A stretch of 64,000 bases of DNA, taken from assembly GCF_028882255.1 (NCBI RefSeq), contig NZ_JARBUY010000002.1, positions 136,342 through 200,341 of the forward strand. Reading direction: 5' to 3'. Positions 26,106 through 35,999 of this stretch are shown here, piece after piece; position 1 is the first letter of the stretch, and each line of letters begins with the position of its first letter. The notes under the pieces were generated by a model. That model was not told where the DNA came from, ran no database searches, and was given only the letters and a program-made list of their open reading frames with translations. Origin of the DNA: Maribacter polysaccharolyticus. GTDB lineage: Bacteria > Bacteroidota > Bacteroidia > Flavobacteriales > Flavobacteriaceae. A program made the translations under genes and the position numbers.

Positions 26106-26879
26106 TCAGGATTGGATAAAGTCGATCGTTTTGTTGAAAAATTGTTCCGGATTTTCGGCATGTAACCAATGTCCTGCGTTATCGACCATTTCTATTTTGG
26201 CGTTTGGAGAATGCCTTAGGATGGTCTCATTGTCGGCAGGGGTAATGTATTCCGATTTTTCGCCCCGAAGAAAAAGGGTGGGTCCGTTATATTGGTCCAT
26301 GGCACTTAGATGCTCCCCGATCTCCTCCATCTTATTGCTGAGTACCTTTAAATTGCATCGGAAGGCCAATTTTCCTTTTTCGGCCCAATAAAGGTTTTTA
26401 AGTAAAAATTGCCGAATGCCGAATTCAGGGATGTATTTGCCCAATTCTTTGTCGGCTGCACCTCTTGAGGCTATTTGGTCGAAATCCAATCGATTTAGGC
26501 CATTGATGATGTATTGGTGGTGGGGCGGGTAATATTTGGGGGCAATATCCGCCACGATCAATTTGCCGAGAAGGGATGGGTAGCTCATTGCGAACTGCAT
26601 GGCCGTCTTACCGCCCATCGAATGCCCTAATACAATTACTTCCTTTAAGTGGTGGTGGTCGATATATTTTTTCAGGTCTTCGGCAAGGATGTCGTAATTG
26701 AATTCTTCAGCATGGAAACTTCGTCCATGGTTGCGTTGGTCTATCAAATGTACCTGTAGGCCTTGTTTGGCGTATTGGGTACCAAGGGTTTTCCAATTAT
26801 CGGACATTCCCAAAAAACCATGCAAGATCAAAAGCGGTTGTCCCGCCCCTAAAATATTGGAGTGTAAGATCGGGTTCAT
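26106..26879 (-). CDS. Alpha/beta hydrolase, YbfF-like esterase
   Basis: 257 residues with an intact triad layout: HGFLG near 20-24 for the oxyanion hole, nucleophile Ser87 in GHSMGG, and His in [10 protein letters not shown] near the end. RNHGRS around 49-54 is typical of YbfF-type acyl esterases. Its ATG overlaps the pdxJ stop by four bases (ATGA), so the two are coupled. The substrate is unknown. Confidence 0.88.
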   Translation of the reverse strand: MNPILHSNILGAGQPLLILHGFLGMSDNWKTLGTQYAKQGLQVHLIDQRNHGRSFHAEEFNYDILAEDLKKYIDHHHLKEVIVLGHSMGGKTAMQFAMSYPSLLGKLIVADIAPKYYPPHHQYIINGLNRLDFDQIASRGAADKELGKYIPEFGIRQFLLKNLYWAEKGKLAFRCNLKVLSNKMEEIGEHLSAMDQYNGPTLFLRGEKSEYITPADNETILRHSPNAKIEMVDNAGHWLHAENPEQFFNKTIDFIQS

Positions 26880-27589
26880 CGCAATTTGTTCAAATACATG
26901 TTCACAACATTTTCCAAGCCCAAGTAGAGGGCTTCGCAGATCAAGGCGTGACCGATGGAAACTTCCAAGAGGTTGGGGATGTTTTCTTTGAAATATTTGA
27001 CGTTTTCCAAACTTAGGTCATGGCCGGCGTTGATGCCCAATCCCAACTTTGAGGCGGTTTCGGCGGCTTTTATAAAAGGATCAATGCCTTTAAGGTTGCC
27101 ATTGGTGTAGGCCAGCGCATAACTTTCTGTGTAAAGTTCGATGCGATCCGTACCTGTTTCCGCAGCCCCTTCCACCATCTTGGTGTCGGCATCTACGAAA
27201 ATAGAGGTTCTTATATTGTGTTGTTTGAAAGTCGCTATCACGTCTTTTAGGAAATTCTTGTTCGCAAGGGTGTCCCAGCCGGCGTTGGATGTAATCGCAT
27301 CGGTGGCATCGGGTACCAAGGTAACTTGGGTCGGTTTTACTTCCAAAACCAAATCCATGAATTTTTGGATGGGGTTGCCTTCGATATTGAACTCCGTTGT
27401 GACTATTTTTTTCAAATCCCGGGCATCCTGATACCTGATATGTCTTTCATCGGGGCGGGGATGAATGGTTATTCCTTGGGCCCCAAAAGACTCTATGTCC
27501 TTGGTCATCTTCAGTAGATCGGGGACATTGCCACCCCTTGCATTTCTCAAAGTGGCGATTTTATTGATGTTTACGCTAAGCTTGGTCAT
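26876..27589 (-). CDS. pdxJ: Pyridoxine 5'-phosphate synthase PdxJ
   Basis: Joins 1-deoxy-D-xylulose 5-phosphate with 3-amino-2-oxopropyl phosphate to make pyridoxine 5'-phosphate (vitamin B6). [16 protein letters not shown] at the N-terminus, [11 protein letters not shown] and HDLSLENV are hallmarks. The start at 27589 gives 237 residues, the family length; the longer frame to 27634 would start upstream of the -7 box at 27615. Confidence 0.96.
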   Translation of the reverse strand: MTKLSVNINKIATLRNARGGNVPDLLKMTKDIESFGAQGITIHPRPDERHIRYQDARDLKKIVTTEFNIEGNPIQKFMDLVLEVKPTQVTLVPDATDAITSNAGWDTLANKNFLKDVIATFKQHNIRTSIFVDADTKMVEGAAETGTDRIELYTESYALAYTNGNLKGIDPFIKAAETASKLGLGINAGHDLSLENVKYFKENIPNLLEVSIGHALICEALYLGLENVVNMYLNKLR

Positions 27590-27614
27590 TGCGATTTTAA
27601 TGGTTTTTGCAGTG

Positions 27615-27622
27615 CAAAAATA
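27615..27622 (-). promoter_or_regulatory. -7 box of pdxJ
   Basis: TATTTTTG on the minus strand, 26 bases upstream of the chosen start codon. Confidence 0.45.
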
Positions 27623-27679
27623 CAAAATAGGCATGCCTTTTGATGTATTTAATTAGTATTTTGCGTATTATTTTAAGCT

Positions 27680-28336
27680 ATGAGGATTCAAACACACATT
27701 ATTACAACGATACCCGTCTTTGAGGTCAAGGAGCCTTTGGAGAAATTGGTCCAATTTTTTATGGAGAACACGTATTCCCATGTTGCCATAATGAATGAGG
27801 GGCAGTTTTTGGGCGTGTTCAGTGAAAATGATCTGGAGCACTTTAGTGTAGACAAGAAAATAGAGGATTTTAAATATAACCTGGAATCGTTTTTTGTCCG
27901 TAAAGATACGAGCTGGTTCGATGTGCTTGAGGCCTTTGCCAGGAATGAGGCCAACTTGGTTCCTGTTCTGGGTGATAAGAACGAAGTGCTAGGATATTAT
28001 GATATTACCGATATCGTGGGGGTTTTTATCGAGATGCCCTTTTTTACGGAGCCTGGAGGTATCTTGGTCATCGCCAAGGAAATCAAGGGTTATTCGTTCA
28101 GTGAAATCGTACAGATCGTTGAAAGTAACAATAGTAAGTTCATAGGGGGGTTCATTTCGGAAATGAACAATGAAGAAGTGCAGATTACGATTAAGATAAG
28201 TGGAAATAACATGACCGAGGTTCTGCAGACGTTCAGACGATATGATTATAACATCATTTTCGGGAATGTCGATGATCGGTTCATTGATGACTTAAAACAA
28301 AGGTCGGACTATCTGGACAAGTATCTGAACGTATAA
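27680..28336 (+). CDS. CBS-domain protein, 218 aa
   Basis: Two CBS motifs fill residues 1-120 (VAIMNEGQFLGVFSENDL near 32-49, LVPVLGDKNEVLGYYDITDI near 93-112), which usually bind adenine nucleotides. The rest, to 218, is an ACT-like segment without a clear catalytic motif. It is upstream of nadK on the same strand; a TAnnTTTG box between them suggests separate transcription. A role as an energy sensor is only an inference. Confidence 0.85.
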   Translation: MRIQTHIITTIPVFEVKEPLEKLVQFFMENTYSHVAIMNEGQFLGVFSENDLEHFSVDKKIEDFKYNLESFFVRKDTSWFDVLEAFARNEANLVPVLGDKNEVLGYYDITDIVGVFIEMPFFTEPGGILVIAKEIKGYSFSEIVQIVESNNSKFIGGFISEMNNEEVQITIKISGNNMTEVLQTFRRYDYNIIFGNVDDRFIDDLKQRSDYLDKYLNV

Positions 28337-28432
28337 CGGTAACAATCGGGGCCGTCTGCCCTGGAAATCGAAAATTTCAATAAACACCTATTGAAAACAA
28401 AAGGCTACTCGATAGGGATACTTATATTTGCA

Positions 28433-28440
28433 CAACGATA
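28433..28440 (+). promoter_or_regulatory. -7 box of nadK
   Basis: TATATTTG, 36 bases upstream of the ATG at 28476. It lies inside a longer frame from 28428, which argues for the later start. Confidence 0.5.
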
Positions 28441-28475
28441 GGTCTGATTGTCGAAAATCCAATAAACAAAAAGAA

Positions 28476-29357
28476 ATGAAAGTTGCCATTTACGGACAGG
28501 TGTATCATACTGATGTCTTGGGATATGTGGGGGAACTCCTGGATGAGCTTAAGAAGCATTCGGCAACGGTCGCCATTGAAGAACGTTTTAAAGAACATTT
28601 GTCCCAAAGTTTGGATGTCGGGAGTTATGGGGCTTATAACGAAACCCAAGGTCTTGATCGTTCTTTTGATATGTTCGTCAGTTTTGGGGGCGATGGTACC
28701 ATCCTAAGGGCAACTACTTTTGTGCGTGATTTGGGAATACCTATCGTAGGGGTGAATACGGGTAGGTTGGGATTTCTTTCCACCTTTAAGAAAGAGGACG
28801 TCCGAAAAGTGGTTCAGGCATTTTTACAGGGGGAATATACCATCGTGGAAAGAAGTCTGGTCGAAGTTAGGGAAGGGGTCAAGGAAGAGGAGATCGGCGG
28901 TCTCAATTTTGCATTGAACGAAATCGCCATAAGTAGAAAGGATACGACTTCCATGATCACGATAGAAACCTATCTTAATGGGGAGTATCTGACATCGTAC
29001 TGGGCCGATGGCTTGATCATTTCGACCCCTACGGGTTCCACGGGTTATTCGTTGAGTTGCGGTGGCCCGGTAATCGTTCCTACGGCAAAATCATTGGTGT
29101 TGACCCCTATTGCACCGCATAACCTCAATGCCAGGCCGTTGGTCATATCGGACGATACGATAATACGGTTAAAGGTTTCGGGTAGGGAGGACCAACACCT
29201 TGTATCGTTGGATTCCCGTATTGCGACCGTGGCCAATGGTACCGATATTGAGGTGAGAAAAGCGAACTTTACCATTAATATGATTGAGTATACTTCGGAA
29301 AGCTTTTTGAAAACCCTTCGTAATAAATTGTTGTGGGGGGAAGATAAGCGTAATTGA
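28476..29357 (+). CDS. nadK: NAD kinase
   Basis: Phosphorylates NAD to NADP. GGDGT is at 71-75, followed by NTGRLGF near 94-100 and STPTGSTGYSLSCGGP near 180-196, the three marks of the family. The start at 28476 gives 293 residues, the length usual in flavobacteria, and has AAAGAA directly before it. Confidence 0.97.
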   Translation: MKVAIYGQVYHTDVLGYVGELLDELKKHSATVAIEERFKEHLSQSLDVGSYGAYNETQGLDRSFDMFVSFGGDGTILRATTFVRDLGIPIVGVNTGRLGFLSTFKKEDVRKVVQAFLQGEYTIVERSLVEVREGVKEEEIGGLNFALNEIAISRKDTTSMITIETYLNGEYLTSYWADGLIISTPTGSTGYSLSCGGPVIVPTAKSLVLTPIAPHNLNARPLVISDDTIIRLKVSGREDQHLVSLDSRIATVANGTDIEVRKANFTINMIEYTSESFLKTLRNKLLWGEDKRN

Positions 29358-29435
29358 CCCAAGTAAAACAAGCATTGGAAAACAATATTTAGCTTCAAAT
29401 GTTGTTTATCATGTGGGAACATGCATATTATCCAA

Positions 29436-29468
29436 TTGAGGTTTAGATCATAATTTGGTGTAAATTTG
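29436..29468 (+). promoter_or_regulatory. Promoter of the DUF6089 gene and perhaps uppS-bamA
   Basis: TTG at 29436-29438 and TAAATTTG at 29461-29468, 22 bases apart. The ATG at 29486 follows closely. Genes to 33530 follow on the same strand with very short gaps. Confidence 0.6.
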
Positions 29469-29485
29469 CAAACTTTGTAGAATTT

Positions 29486-30181
29486 ATGAAGTATTACTTT
29501 TTTTCAATGCTTTTCTTTCTTTGTGTGGCGCTAAGTGCACAAACTTATGAAATCGGGGCTTTTGTCGGTGGCGCCAATAATATCGGCGATGTGGGTAGGA
29601 CAACTTTCATAGCACCTTCGGATGTGGCCTTTGGGGGATTGTTCAAATGGAATAAAAGTAAAAGATATGCTTGGCGTGCTAGTTTAATTTATGGTAAATT
29701 TACGGCCGACGATTCAAAATCCGATATGGCTGCCAGGCAACAAAGGGGATATGTAGTGGACAACTCCATTTTTGAGGCTTCGGCAGGTTTGGAGTTTAAC
29801 TTCGTGGAATATAATCTGCATAAAATAGGTCCGGCTTTTACGCCTTACCTCTACACGGGGTTTACCTATTTCAGGTATGATTATGATTATATCGATGCGG
29901 GGCAACAGTTGAGTCTTGATCAAAAAGATGGCTCTTTGGCCATTCCTATGATCGTAGGGGTTAAAATGAGATTGAATCAGTTCTTGGTTATTGGGGCAGA
30001 AGTGGGGGCGAGATATACCTTTACGGATAATTTGGATGCCAGTAATCCTGAAAAGTCGAATATCAATCAACAATTGGATGTTGATTTTGGGAATATTTTT
30101 AGTGATGATTGGTACGTTTTCTCCGGGGTAACCTTAACCTATACCTTTGGTAGGAAACCATGTTCCGATTGTTTTGAGTAA
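29486..30181 (+). CDS. DUF6089 outer-membrane beta-barrel protein
   Basis: 231 residues with a signal peptide (about 1-18, ending in ALSAQ) and alternating strands with aromatic ends as in an eight-stranded barrel. YEIGAFVGGANNIGDV at the mature N-terminus is typical of DUF6089. It is directly upstream of uppS and bamA, as in many Bacteroidota, which suggests a role in the outer membrane; its exact job is unknown. Confidence 0.85.
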   Translation: MKYYFFSMLFFLCVALSAQTYEIGAFVGGANNIGDVGRTTFIAPSDVAFGGLFKWNKSKRYAWRASLIYGKFTADDSKSDMAARQQRGYVVDNSIFEASAGLEFNFVEYNLHKIGPAFTPYLYTGFTYFRYDYDYIDAGQQLSLDQKDGSLAIPMIVGVKMRLNQFLVIGAEVGARYTFTDNLDASNPEKSNINQQLDVDFGNIFSDDWYVFSGVTLTYTFGRKPCSDCFE

Positions 30182-30187
30182 AATAAA

Positions 30188-30928
30188 ATGGAAACAATTG
30201 AAGAAATCGATGACCAAAAAATGCCTAGGCATATCGCCATTATCATGGATGGTAATGGTAGGTGGGCCAAAAAAAAAGGCAAACTAAGGGTTTTTGGCCA
30301 TGAGAATGGGGTTACGACCGTAAGGCGAACCGTTGAGAGTAGTGTAAAGATAGGTCTCGACTATCTTACCCTGTATACCTTTTCTACGGAAAATTGGAAC
30401 CGACCTAAATTCGAGATAGATACCTTAATGAGGCTTTTGGTCAACTCCCTGAAAAAGGAACTTGAGACGTTCAACAAGAATAACGTACGGTTCAATACCA
30501 TAGGGGATATTAAAGCCTTGCCGAAAAATGCCTATCAAGAACTTTTGGAGGTAATGGAAAAAACCAAGGAAAACACGGGTATGACCCTGACTTTGGCACT
30601 TAGTTACGGGGCTCGGGACGAAATGTTGCACGCCGTTAAACAGATTGCGACCAAAGTTAAAAATAATATAATTTCTCCCGAAAATATTGACGAAACCATT
30701 ATTAATAACCATCTTTACACGCACAATTTGCCAGATGTAGACTTGCTTATCCGAACTAGTGGAGAACACCGGATAAGTAATTTTTTATTATGGCAAATAG
30801 CATACGCGGAATTATATTTCATAGATGTATTTTGGCCAGATTTTAAAGAGCATCATTTAGTAAAGGCTATAATAGATTACCAGAACAGAGAACGAAGATT
30901 TGGAAAAACTAGCGAACAACTCAACTAG
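30188..30928 (+). CDS. uppS: Undecaprenyl (isoprenyl) diphosphate synthase
   Basis: Makes the C55 carrier lipid for peptidoglycan and other surface glycans. IIMDGNGRWAKKKG holds the catalytic Asp21, and RTSGEHRISNFLLWQ near residues 190-204 is the family C-terminal motif. 246 residues is normal. It starts six bases after the DUF6089 gene and is followed at once by bamA. Confidence 0.97.
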   Translation: METIEEIDDQKMPRHIAIIMDGNGRWAKKKGKLRVFGHENGVTTVRRTVESSVKIGLDYLTLYTFSTENWNRPKFEIDTLMRLLVNSLKKELETFNKNNVRFNTIGDIKALPKNAYQELLEVMEKTKENTGMTLTLALSYGARDEMLHAVKQIATKVKNNIISPENIDETIINNHLYTHNLPDVDLLIRTSGEHRISNFLLWQIAYAELYFIDVFWPDFKEHHLVKAIIDYQNRERRFGKTSEQLN

Positions 30929-30932
30929 CGAT

Positions 30933-33530
30933 ATGAAAAGGTTCATGTCCCTTGAACCACTGATCACTTTCTTATTACTTTTTATCGTAACAATTACCTC
31001 GGCACAAGATGTATCTTATGAAGATGGTAAAAAATATATCTTAGGCGGCCTTGAGGTTACAGGGCTCCAAAGTTATAATGAGCAGACGGTAAAAACCTAT
31101 ACCGGTCTGCGGGTAGGTCAACCAATTACCTTGCCAGGGGAGCAGATCAGCGCGATTATCAATAAACTTTGGGGATTGGAACTTTTCACCGACATCGACT
31201 TTTATGTCACCGATGTCCAAGACGAAAAGGTTTTCCTCGAATTGCACATTATCGAACGTCCTACTTTGTCCAAAGTTAAAATGAACGGGGTAAAGGAAAG
31301 GAAGGTCGAAGAGATCTTAAAGGATACCGATCTTAAGAGGGGGAAGAAGATTACCGAAAGTCTTATCGCCAATAGTAAGAATTACATTCAGAACCAATTC
31401 AAGAAGAAAGGATACTTGAACGCCAAAGTCAATATCATCACGGCGGTCGATACTTCGGCCACCAATGCGCGTAGTATGGTCGTAAACGTTGATAAAGGGG
31501 ACAAGGTAAAAATAAAGGATATCGTTTTAGAGGGGAATGAAAAGATGAAGGCCAAAAAATTACTTAAGGCCTTAAAGAATACCAAGAAAAAGCAATTGGG
31601 TCGGTTTTGGAAAAAATCCAAGTACATTGAGGATGATTATGAGGACGACCTAACCCTCTTGGTCGATAAATATGCCGAAAATGGGTACAGGGATGCCCGT
31701 ATACTTTCCGATACCATCATTAATGTGGATGAAGATAATATCAAGATAAAGATCAAGGTAGAAGAAGGAAACAAATATTATTTCGGGGATATCGATTTTG
31801 TGGGTAACAGTGTGTATCCCGACCATATATTGAGTAGGGTTTTGGGAATCAAGAAAGGGTCTACCTATAACGGGGTACTCTTGCGTGAGCGTATTGCCGA
31901 TGATACCAAACCGGATGCCAATGATGTAACCAGTCTATACCAAAACAATGGATATCTTTTTTCAAGCATCAACCCGGTAGAGGTTTCGGCGGAAAATGAC
32001 ACGATCAATTTTGAGATTCGGATTGTCGAAGGTAAAGAGACCTTTTTGGATCATGTGACGATCAATGGGAACAGTAAAACCAATGATCACGTTATTTTCA
32101 GGGAATTACGTACCCGTCCTGGTCAAAAGTATAGTAAATCGGATATTATCAGGAGTATCCGTGAGTTGGGTCAACTTGGTTTCTTCGATGCCGAGCAGAT
32201 CCAACCAGACATCATAAACCCAAAGCCCAATGAAGGTACTGTCGATTTGGAATATAGCCTTGTGGAATCGGGCTCGAGCCAAATAGAACTCCAAGGGGGT
32301 TATGGCGGTGGAGGTTTCATCGGAACTTTAGGTCTTTCGTTCAGTAATTTTTCATTGCGGAATATATTCAATAAGGAAGCTTATAAACCGGTACCTATGG
32401 GTGATGGTCAGAGTTTTGCCGTACGTGTGCAGGCCAGTAAATCCTATAGGGTGTATAGTTTGAACTTTTCAGAGCCGTGGTTGGGCGGTAAAAAACCGGT
32501 CCGTTTCAATTTGTCATTGTCCCAAACCAAACAGTTCAGCTCGAGCTATTCAAGTTCGGGGACGATAGAGGTGGATAAGGATCGTGGATTCTCGATTACG
32601 GGAGTCTCTGCCGGATTGGCCAAAAAAGTTCAATGGCCCGATGATTACTTCGTGGTTTCCCATTCGTTGGGATACCAGCGATATGAATTCAACGATTACA
32701 ACTTGGGCTTGTTCAACTTTGGAAACGGAAGTTCCAATGCCATTTCCTATACCTTGGGTATTTCCAGGAATGCTACCTTGGGAGGCACCATATTTCCAAG
32801 GGGAGGTTCCAATTTTGAGATAACGGGTAAATTTACCCCGCCATATTCCTTATTCAGTAATAAGGATTATAGGGAGTTGAAGGAAGAAAGTGAGGAACTT
32901 ACCGAATTGAGTTATACGGAGGGGCTAAGCAGCGAGGAGTCGGATCGTTTGGAAGAAGTGGATCAGGAACGATTCAGATGGTTGGAATATTATAAGGTAA
33001 AATTCAAAGGGGATTGGTATACGACCCTTGTTGGGGATTTGGTTCTTAGGACCAATGCCGAATTTGGTTTTCTTGGAAGTTATAACAGTTCGGTAGGTGA
33101 TGTGCCTTTTGAGCGTTTCTATATTGGGGGTGACGGTATGGGGAATTATACCTTGGATGGAAGGGATGTCGTTCAGCTGCGAGGTTATGATGAGCAGGCA
33201 TTGACCCCGGTAAATTCCGATTCCGGTTCGGTTGACGGGGCCTTGATTTATAATAAATTTTCCATGGAACTGCGATATCCACTTACTTTGAAACCTTCAG
33301 CCTCGATCTATGGCCTGGCATTTTTAGAAGGGGGTAATGGTTTCAACAATTTTCAGGATTTTAATCCGTTTGAAATAAAACGATCGGCTGGAGTGGGGCT
33401 GCGAATATTTATGCCTGCGTTTGGTTTGCTGGGAATTGATTTCGGTTATGGATTTGACCAAAGTTACAGTTCAAGTTCTTCAGGGCCAAGTGGATGGCAA
33501 ACACACTTCATTATCGGCCAACAGTTTTAA
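30933..33530 (+). CDS. bamA: Outer-membrane protein assembly factor BamA
   Basis: Folds and inserts beta-barrels in the outer membrane. The chosen ATG (30933) lies five bases past the uppS stop and gives a signal peptide ending in TSAQ. Several POTRA repeats follow (about residues 30-430; GxxxxTxxxILR-type turns such as NSVYPDHILSRVLGIKKG), then a 16-stranded barrel with many aromatic ends and a C-terminal Phe. A longer start at 30900 would overlap uppS by 29 bases. Confidence 0.95.
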   Translation: MKRFMSLEPLITFLLLFIVTITSAQDVSYEDGKKYILGGLEVTGLQSYNEQTVKTYTGLRVGQPITLPGEQISAIINKLWGLELFTDIDFYVTDVQDEKVFLELHIIERPTLSKVKMNGVKERKVEEILKDTDLKRGKKITESLIANSKNYIQNQFKKKGYLNAKVNIITAVDTSATNARSMVVNVDKGDKVKIKDIVLEGNEKMKAKKLLKALKNTKKKQLGRFWKKSKYIEDDYEDDLTLLVDKYAENGYRDARILSDTIINVDEDNIKIKIKVEEGNKYYFGDIDFVGNSVYPDHILSRVLGIKKGSTYNGVLLRERIADDTKPDANDVTSLYQNNGYLFSSINPVEVSAENDTINFEIRIVEGKETFLDHVTINGNSKTNDHVIFRELRTRPGQKYSKSDIIRSIRELGQLGFFDAEQIQPDIINPKPNEGTVDLEYSLVESGSSQIELQGGYGGGGFIGTLGLSFSNFSLRNIFNKEAYKPVPMGDGQSFAVRVQASKSYRVYSLNFSEPWLGGKKPVRFNLSLSQTKQFSSSYSSSGTIEVDKDRGFSITGVSAGLAKKVQWPDDYFVVSHSLGYQRYEFNDYNLGLFNFGNGSSNAISYTLGISRNATLGGTIFPRGGSNFEITGKFTPPYSLFSNKDYRELKEESEELTELSYTEGLSSEESDRLEEVDQERFRWLEYYKVKFKGDWYTTLVGDLVLRTNAEFGFLGSYNSSVGDVPFERFYIGGDGMGNYTLDGRDVVQLRGYDEQALTPVNSDSGSVDGALIYNKFSMELRYPLTLKPSASIYGLAFLEGGNGFNNFQDFNPFEIKRSAGVGLRIFMPAFGLLGIDFGYGFDQSYSSSSSGPSGWQTHFIIGQQF

Positions 33531-33576
33531 TTTAAGAATCGGACCATTGCTAAATCATTCATTTTAAAAGTTTTAG

Positions 33577-33584
33577 TATTTTTG
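33577..33584 (+). promoter_or_regulatory. -7 box of the first ompH gene
   Basis: TATTTTTG, 36 bases upstream of the ATG at 33620. Confidence 0.45.
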
Positions 33585-33619
33585 GCACGATATTTTCTAT
33601 GTATTAAAACGGAATAATA

Positions 33620-34528
33620 ATGAAACCAAAAATAAAAGTTCTCTTACTAGTGGCAATCATGTTAGGTGGAGCCCGAACTTTGGCCCAACGGGGAGTTCGA
33701 ATGGCCTATGTGGATATGGAATACATTTTGGAGAATGTAGAGGAATATCGCGATGCCACCGAACAGTTGGAGAACAAGGTGCAAAAATGGAAAGTGGAGA
33801 TAGAGCAAAGGCAGAGTGTGATTGCTCAAATGAAGAAGGATCTAATGGCCGAAAAAGTACTTTTGACCGTTGAGTTGATCGAAGAACGTGAGGAGGAGAT
33901 ACAGATCCTGGAAAAAGAGATGATCGAATACCAACAAGATCGTTTTGGTCCGCAAGGGGATTTGGTTATGCAGAAAAGGCGTTTGATCCAGCCGATCCAA
34001 GATCAGGTCTTTAATGAAGTACAAAAGATAGGGGCCAATAAAAAGTATGATTTTATTTTTGATAAATCTGCGGATGTTGTAATGTTGTATTCCGAAAAAA
34101 GACATGATATCAGTGAGTTGGTTTTGCGGGGTATTGCCAGGACAAGAAAAATAAGCAAACCGAAAAAGACAAATGATAGATTGTCGAATTTCGAAGATGA
34201 TGGGGAAGCTGGGGAAGAAGAGGTGAGCGATGCCTTGAAAGAAAGATTGGAATTGGCGAAACAGGCCGAAGAAGCCAGAGAGCAAACGGCGGCGGAGAAA
34301 AAGGCCGAACAGTTGAAGATCAGGGAAGAGCGGAAGAAAGCCTATGATGAAAGAAGGAAGAAACTCCTAGAAGAAAGGGAGGCGAAAAAGAAAGCGCAGG
34401 AAGAAGAGCGGAATAAGGAGTCCGAGGAAGAGGATACGGAAGAGAACGAAGAAACCGAAAATAAAGAGAATACCGAAGAAGAAACGGGAAACCAAATAAT
34501 TGATACGAATATCATTAACTTAAATTAA
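33620..34528 (+). CDS. OmpH/Skp-family chaperone with a long charged tail
   Basis: A periplasmic chaperone for outer-membrane proteins. The signal peptide covers about 1-22. Residues 25-170 form the Skp fold: RMAYVDMEYIL, then two long helices rich in Lys and Glu, then KYDFIFDKSADVVMLY. From about 185 to 302 follows an acidic-basic tail of Glu and Lys runs that ordinary Skp proteins lack and that should be a long single helix or disordered arm. It is the first of two ompH paralogues downstream of bamA. Confidence 0.9.
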   Translation: MKPKIKVLLLVAIMLGGARTLAQRGVRMAYVDMEYILENVEEYRDATEQLENKVQKWKVEIEQRQSVIAQMKKDLMAEKVLLTVELIEEREEEIQILEKEMIEYQQDRFGPQGDLVMQKRRLIQPIQDQVFNEVQKIGANKKYDFIFDKSADVVMLYSEKRHDISELVLRGIARTRKISKPKKTNDRLSNFEDDGEAGEEEVSDALKERLELAKQAEEAREQTAAEKKAEQLKIREERKKAYDERRKKLLEEREAKKKAQEEERNKESEEEDTEENEETENKENTEEETGNQIIDTNIINLN

Positions 34529-34553
34529 TACTCAAATATTTTAATTAGCAATC

Positions 34554-35063
34554 ATGAAAGAAGTAAAGAAAATAGTAGTTGCCTTGGTGTTGTTTGTTGC
34601 GGCGACAAGTTTTGTTCAAGCCCAAAGTAAAATTGCACATATAGATGTTACGCAACTTTTGTCCCAAATGCCTGAAATGAAATCGGCTGAAGCCGAATTG
34701 AAGAAGTTGCAAGAAACGTACAGGGCCGATATTGAAAGTTCTATGACCGAATTGAAGAACAAATATACCCAGTATTCAAATGAGTCTTCTTCCAAATCTG
34801 AAGAGGAGAACCAAAAACGGGCCCAGGAATTACAAGTGTTCGAAAAGAACATTGGTGAGGCACAACAAAATGCACAGCAAGAGCTTCAAAAGAAACAAGC
34901 TGAATTGTTCGCTCCTATCTCGGAAAAAGCAAAGGCTGCCATTGAAAAAGTGGCTGCGGCCCTTGGGTATGACTACGTAATCGATGCTCAAGCAGGGGGT
35001 GGATTGATCGTGGCGAAAGGCAAGGACATTCTTCCTGAGGTCAAAAAGGAATTGGGCTTCTAA
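34554..35063 (+). CDS. OmpH/Skp-family chaperone, 169 aa
   Basis: A standard-length Skp protein: signal peptide 1-23 ending in FVQAQ, IAHIDVTQLLSQMP at the mature start, coiled-coil tentacles around 45-125, and YDYVIDAQAGGGLIVAKG near the end. It lies 25 bases downstream of the larger paralogue and ends before the palindromic terminator, so it closes the envelope operon. Confidence 0.94.
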   Translation: MKEVKKIVVALVLFVAATSFVQAQSKIAHIDVTQLLSQMPEMKSAEAELKKLQETYRADIESSMTELKNKYTQYSNESSSKSEEENQKRAQELQVFEKNIGEAQQNAQQELQKKQAELFAPISEKAKAAIEKVAAALGYDYVIDAQAGGGLIVAKGKDILPEVKKELGF

Positions 35064-35081
35064 GGTACCCTAAGGAACAAT

Positions 35082-35123
35082 AAAAAAAACCACTCCGATG
35101 CGCGCATCGGAGTGGTTTTTTTT
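35082..35123. terminator. 42-bp perfect palindromic two-way terminator
   Basis: Eight A, then CCACTCCGATGCG, its exact complement and eight T. It follows the second ompH gene, and its T-run contains two bases of the stop codon of the convergent glycosyltransferase gene at 35122. Confidence 0.92.
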
Positions 35124-35991
35124 ATTTACGGCCGATGAGTTTTTTCTTAATTCCCCTCCATCTCAATTGGCGTATAAAGATTCCTTCTTCCGGTGAGACC
35201 ATTTTGGGCAGTTGTTCCCCTTTGGCCTTAAAAAAGCCTTTCATGTTGTGGTAGAGGATTTTTGGATTTTTCTGTTTAAAGGCCATTTTGGAGGAAGCGA
35301 TCAGGGCAAGCCAAAATCCATAATCCATGGCGTACATAGCTTCGCCCTGCATCAGTTTTGCTTTGGCGTTATAGGCTTTTCCCGTTGGGCGTAGGTGTTT
35401 TACCTTTAACCCCGCTATTGTTTTGATGTCAAAACCGTGGTATTGGGTGAGTAACTCATCCATGGTATCCCAGCCCATTTTATTTTTAAGTCCGCCTATG
35501 GCTTTAAAACACGCCTTGGTGTAGGCCTTAAAGGCTCCTCTAACGTGTTTTTTGTCCATGGGGTGGTTAAGGGTCCATAGGTTGTTTGCATCGAGCTCAT
35601 AAACGAACCCACCGGCCAAACCTATTTTCGGGTCTTGTTGGAATACCTTGGCGATCGTTTCAAAATAGTTTTCAGGGAGTATAAGGTCGGCATCGAGTTT
35701 TACAATGAAATCATAGGAATCATCCAACAGATCATGGCCTTTTCGAAAGGCATTGATCACTTTGCTCCCTGGAAGATGTTCATCGGAAGAACTGGTGTTC
35801 AGTTTGGTGAAAAAACCATGGGTGTTGCAGTATCGGTCTATGATATTCTCCGTGCCATCGGTAGAATGGTCATTTACGATGATCGCTTTTTTGGGAAGAA
35901 GGGTTTGTGTGGTAATGGACCTTAAGGTTTCCTCCAAAAATGCTTCCTCATTATGGGCGGGTATGACGATATAGTATTCCATTAAAATCAA
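35122..35991 (-). CDS. Family 2 glycosyltransferase, 289 aa
   Basis: A GT-A enzyme: YYIVIPAHNEEAFL at the N-terminus, VNDHSTDGT at 39-47, LDADLILP at 99-106. It ends with a basic tail. It is downstream of a methyltransferase gene by eight bases and shares no close similarity with the glycosyltransferases at the left end. A start at the internal ATG (codon 4) is equally possible. The glycan it works on is unknown. Confidence 0.87.
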   Translation of the reverse strand: MILMEYYIVIPAHNEEAFLEETLRSITTQTLLPKKAIIVNDHSTDGTENIIDRYCNTHGFFTKLNTSSSDEHLPGSKVINAFRKGHDLLDDSYDFIVKLDADLILPENYFETIAKVFQQDPKIGLAGGFVYELDANNLWTLNHPMDKKHVRGAFKAYTKACFKAIGGLKNKMGWDTMDELLTQYHGFDIKTIAGLKVKHLRPTGKAYNAKAKLMQGEAMYAMDYGFWLALIASSKMAFKQKNPKILYHNMKGFFKAKGEQLPKMVSPEEGIFIRQLRWRGIKKKLIGRK

Positions 35992-35999
35992 TTAGGCTT

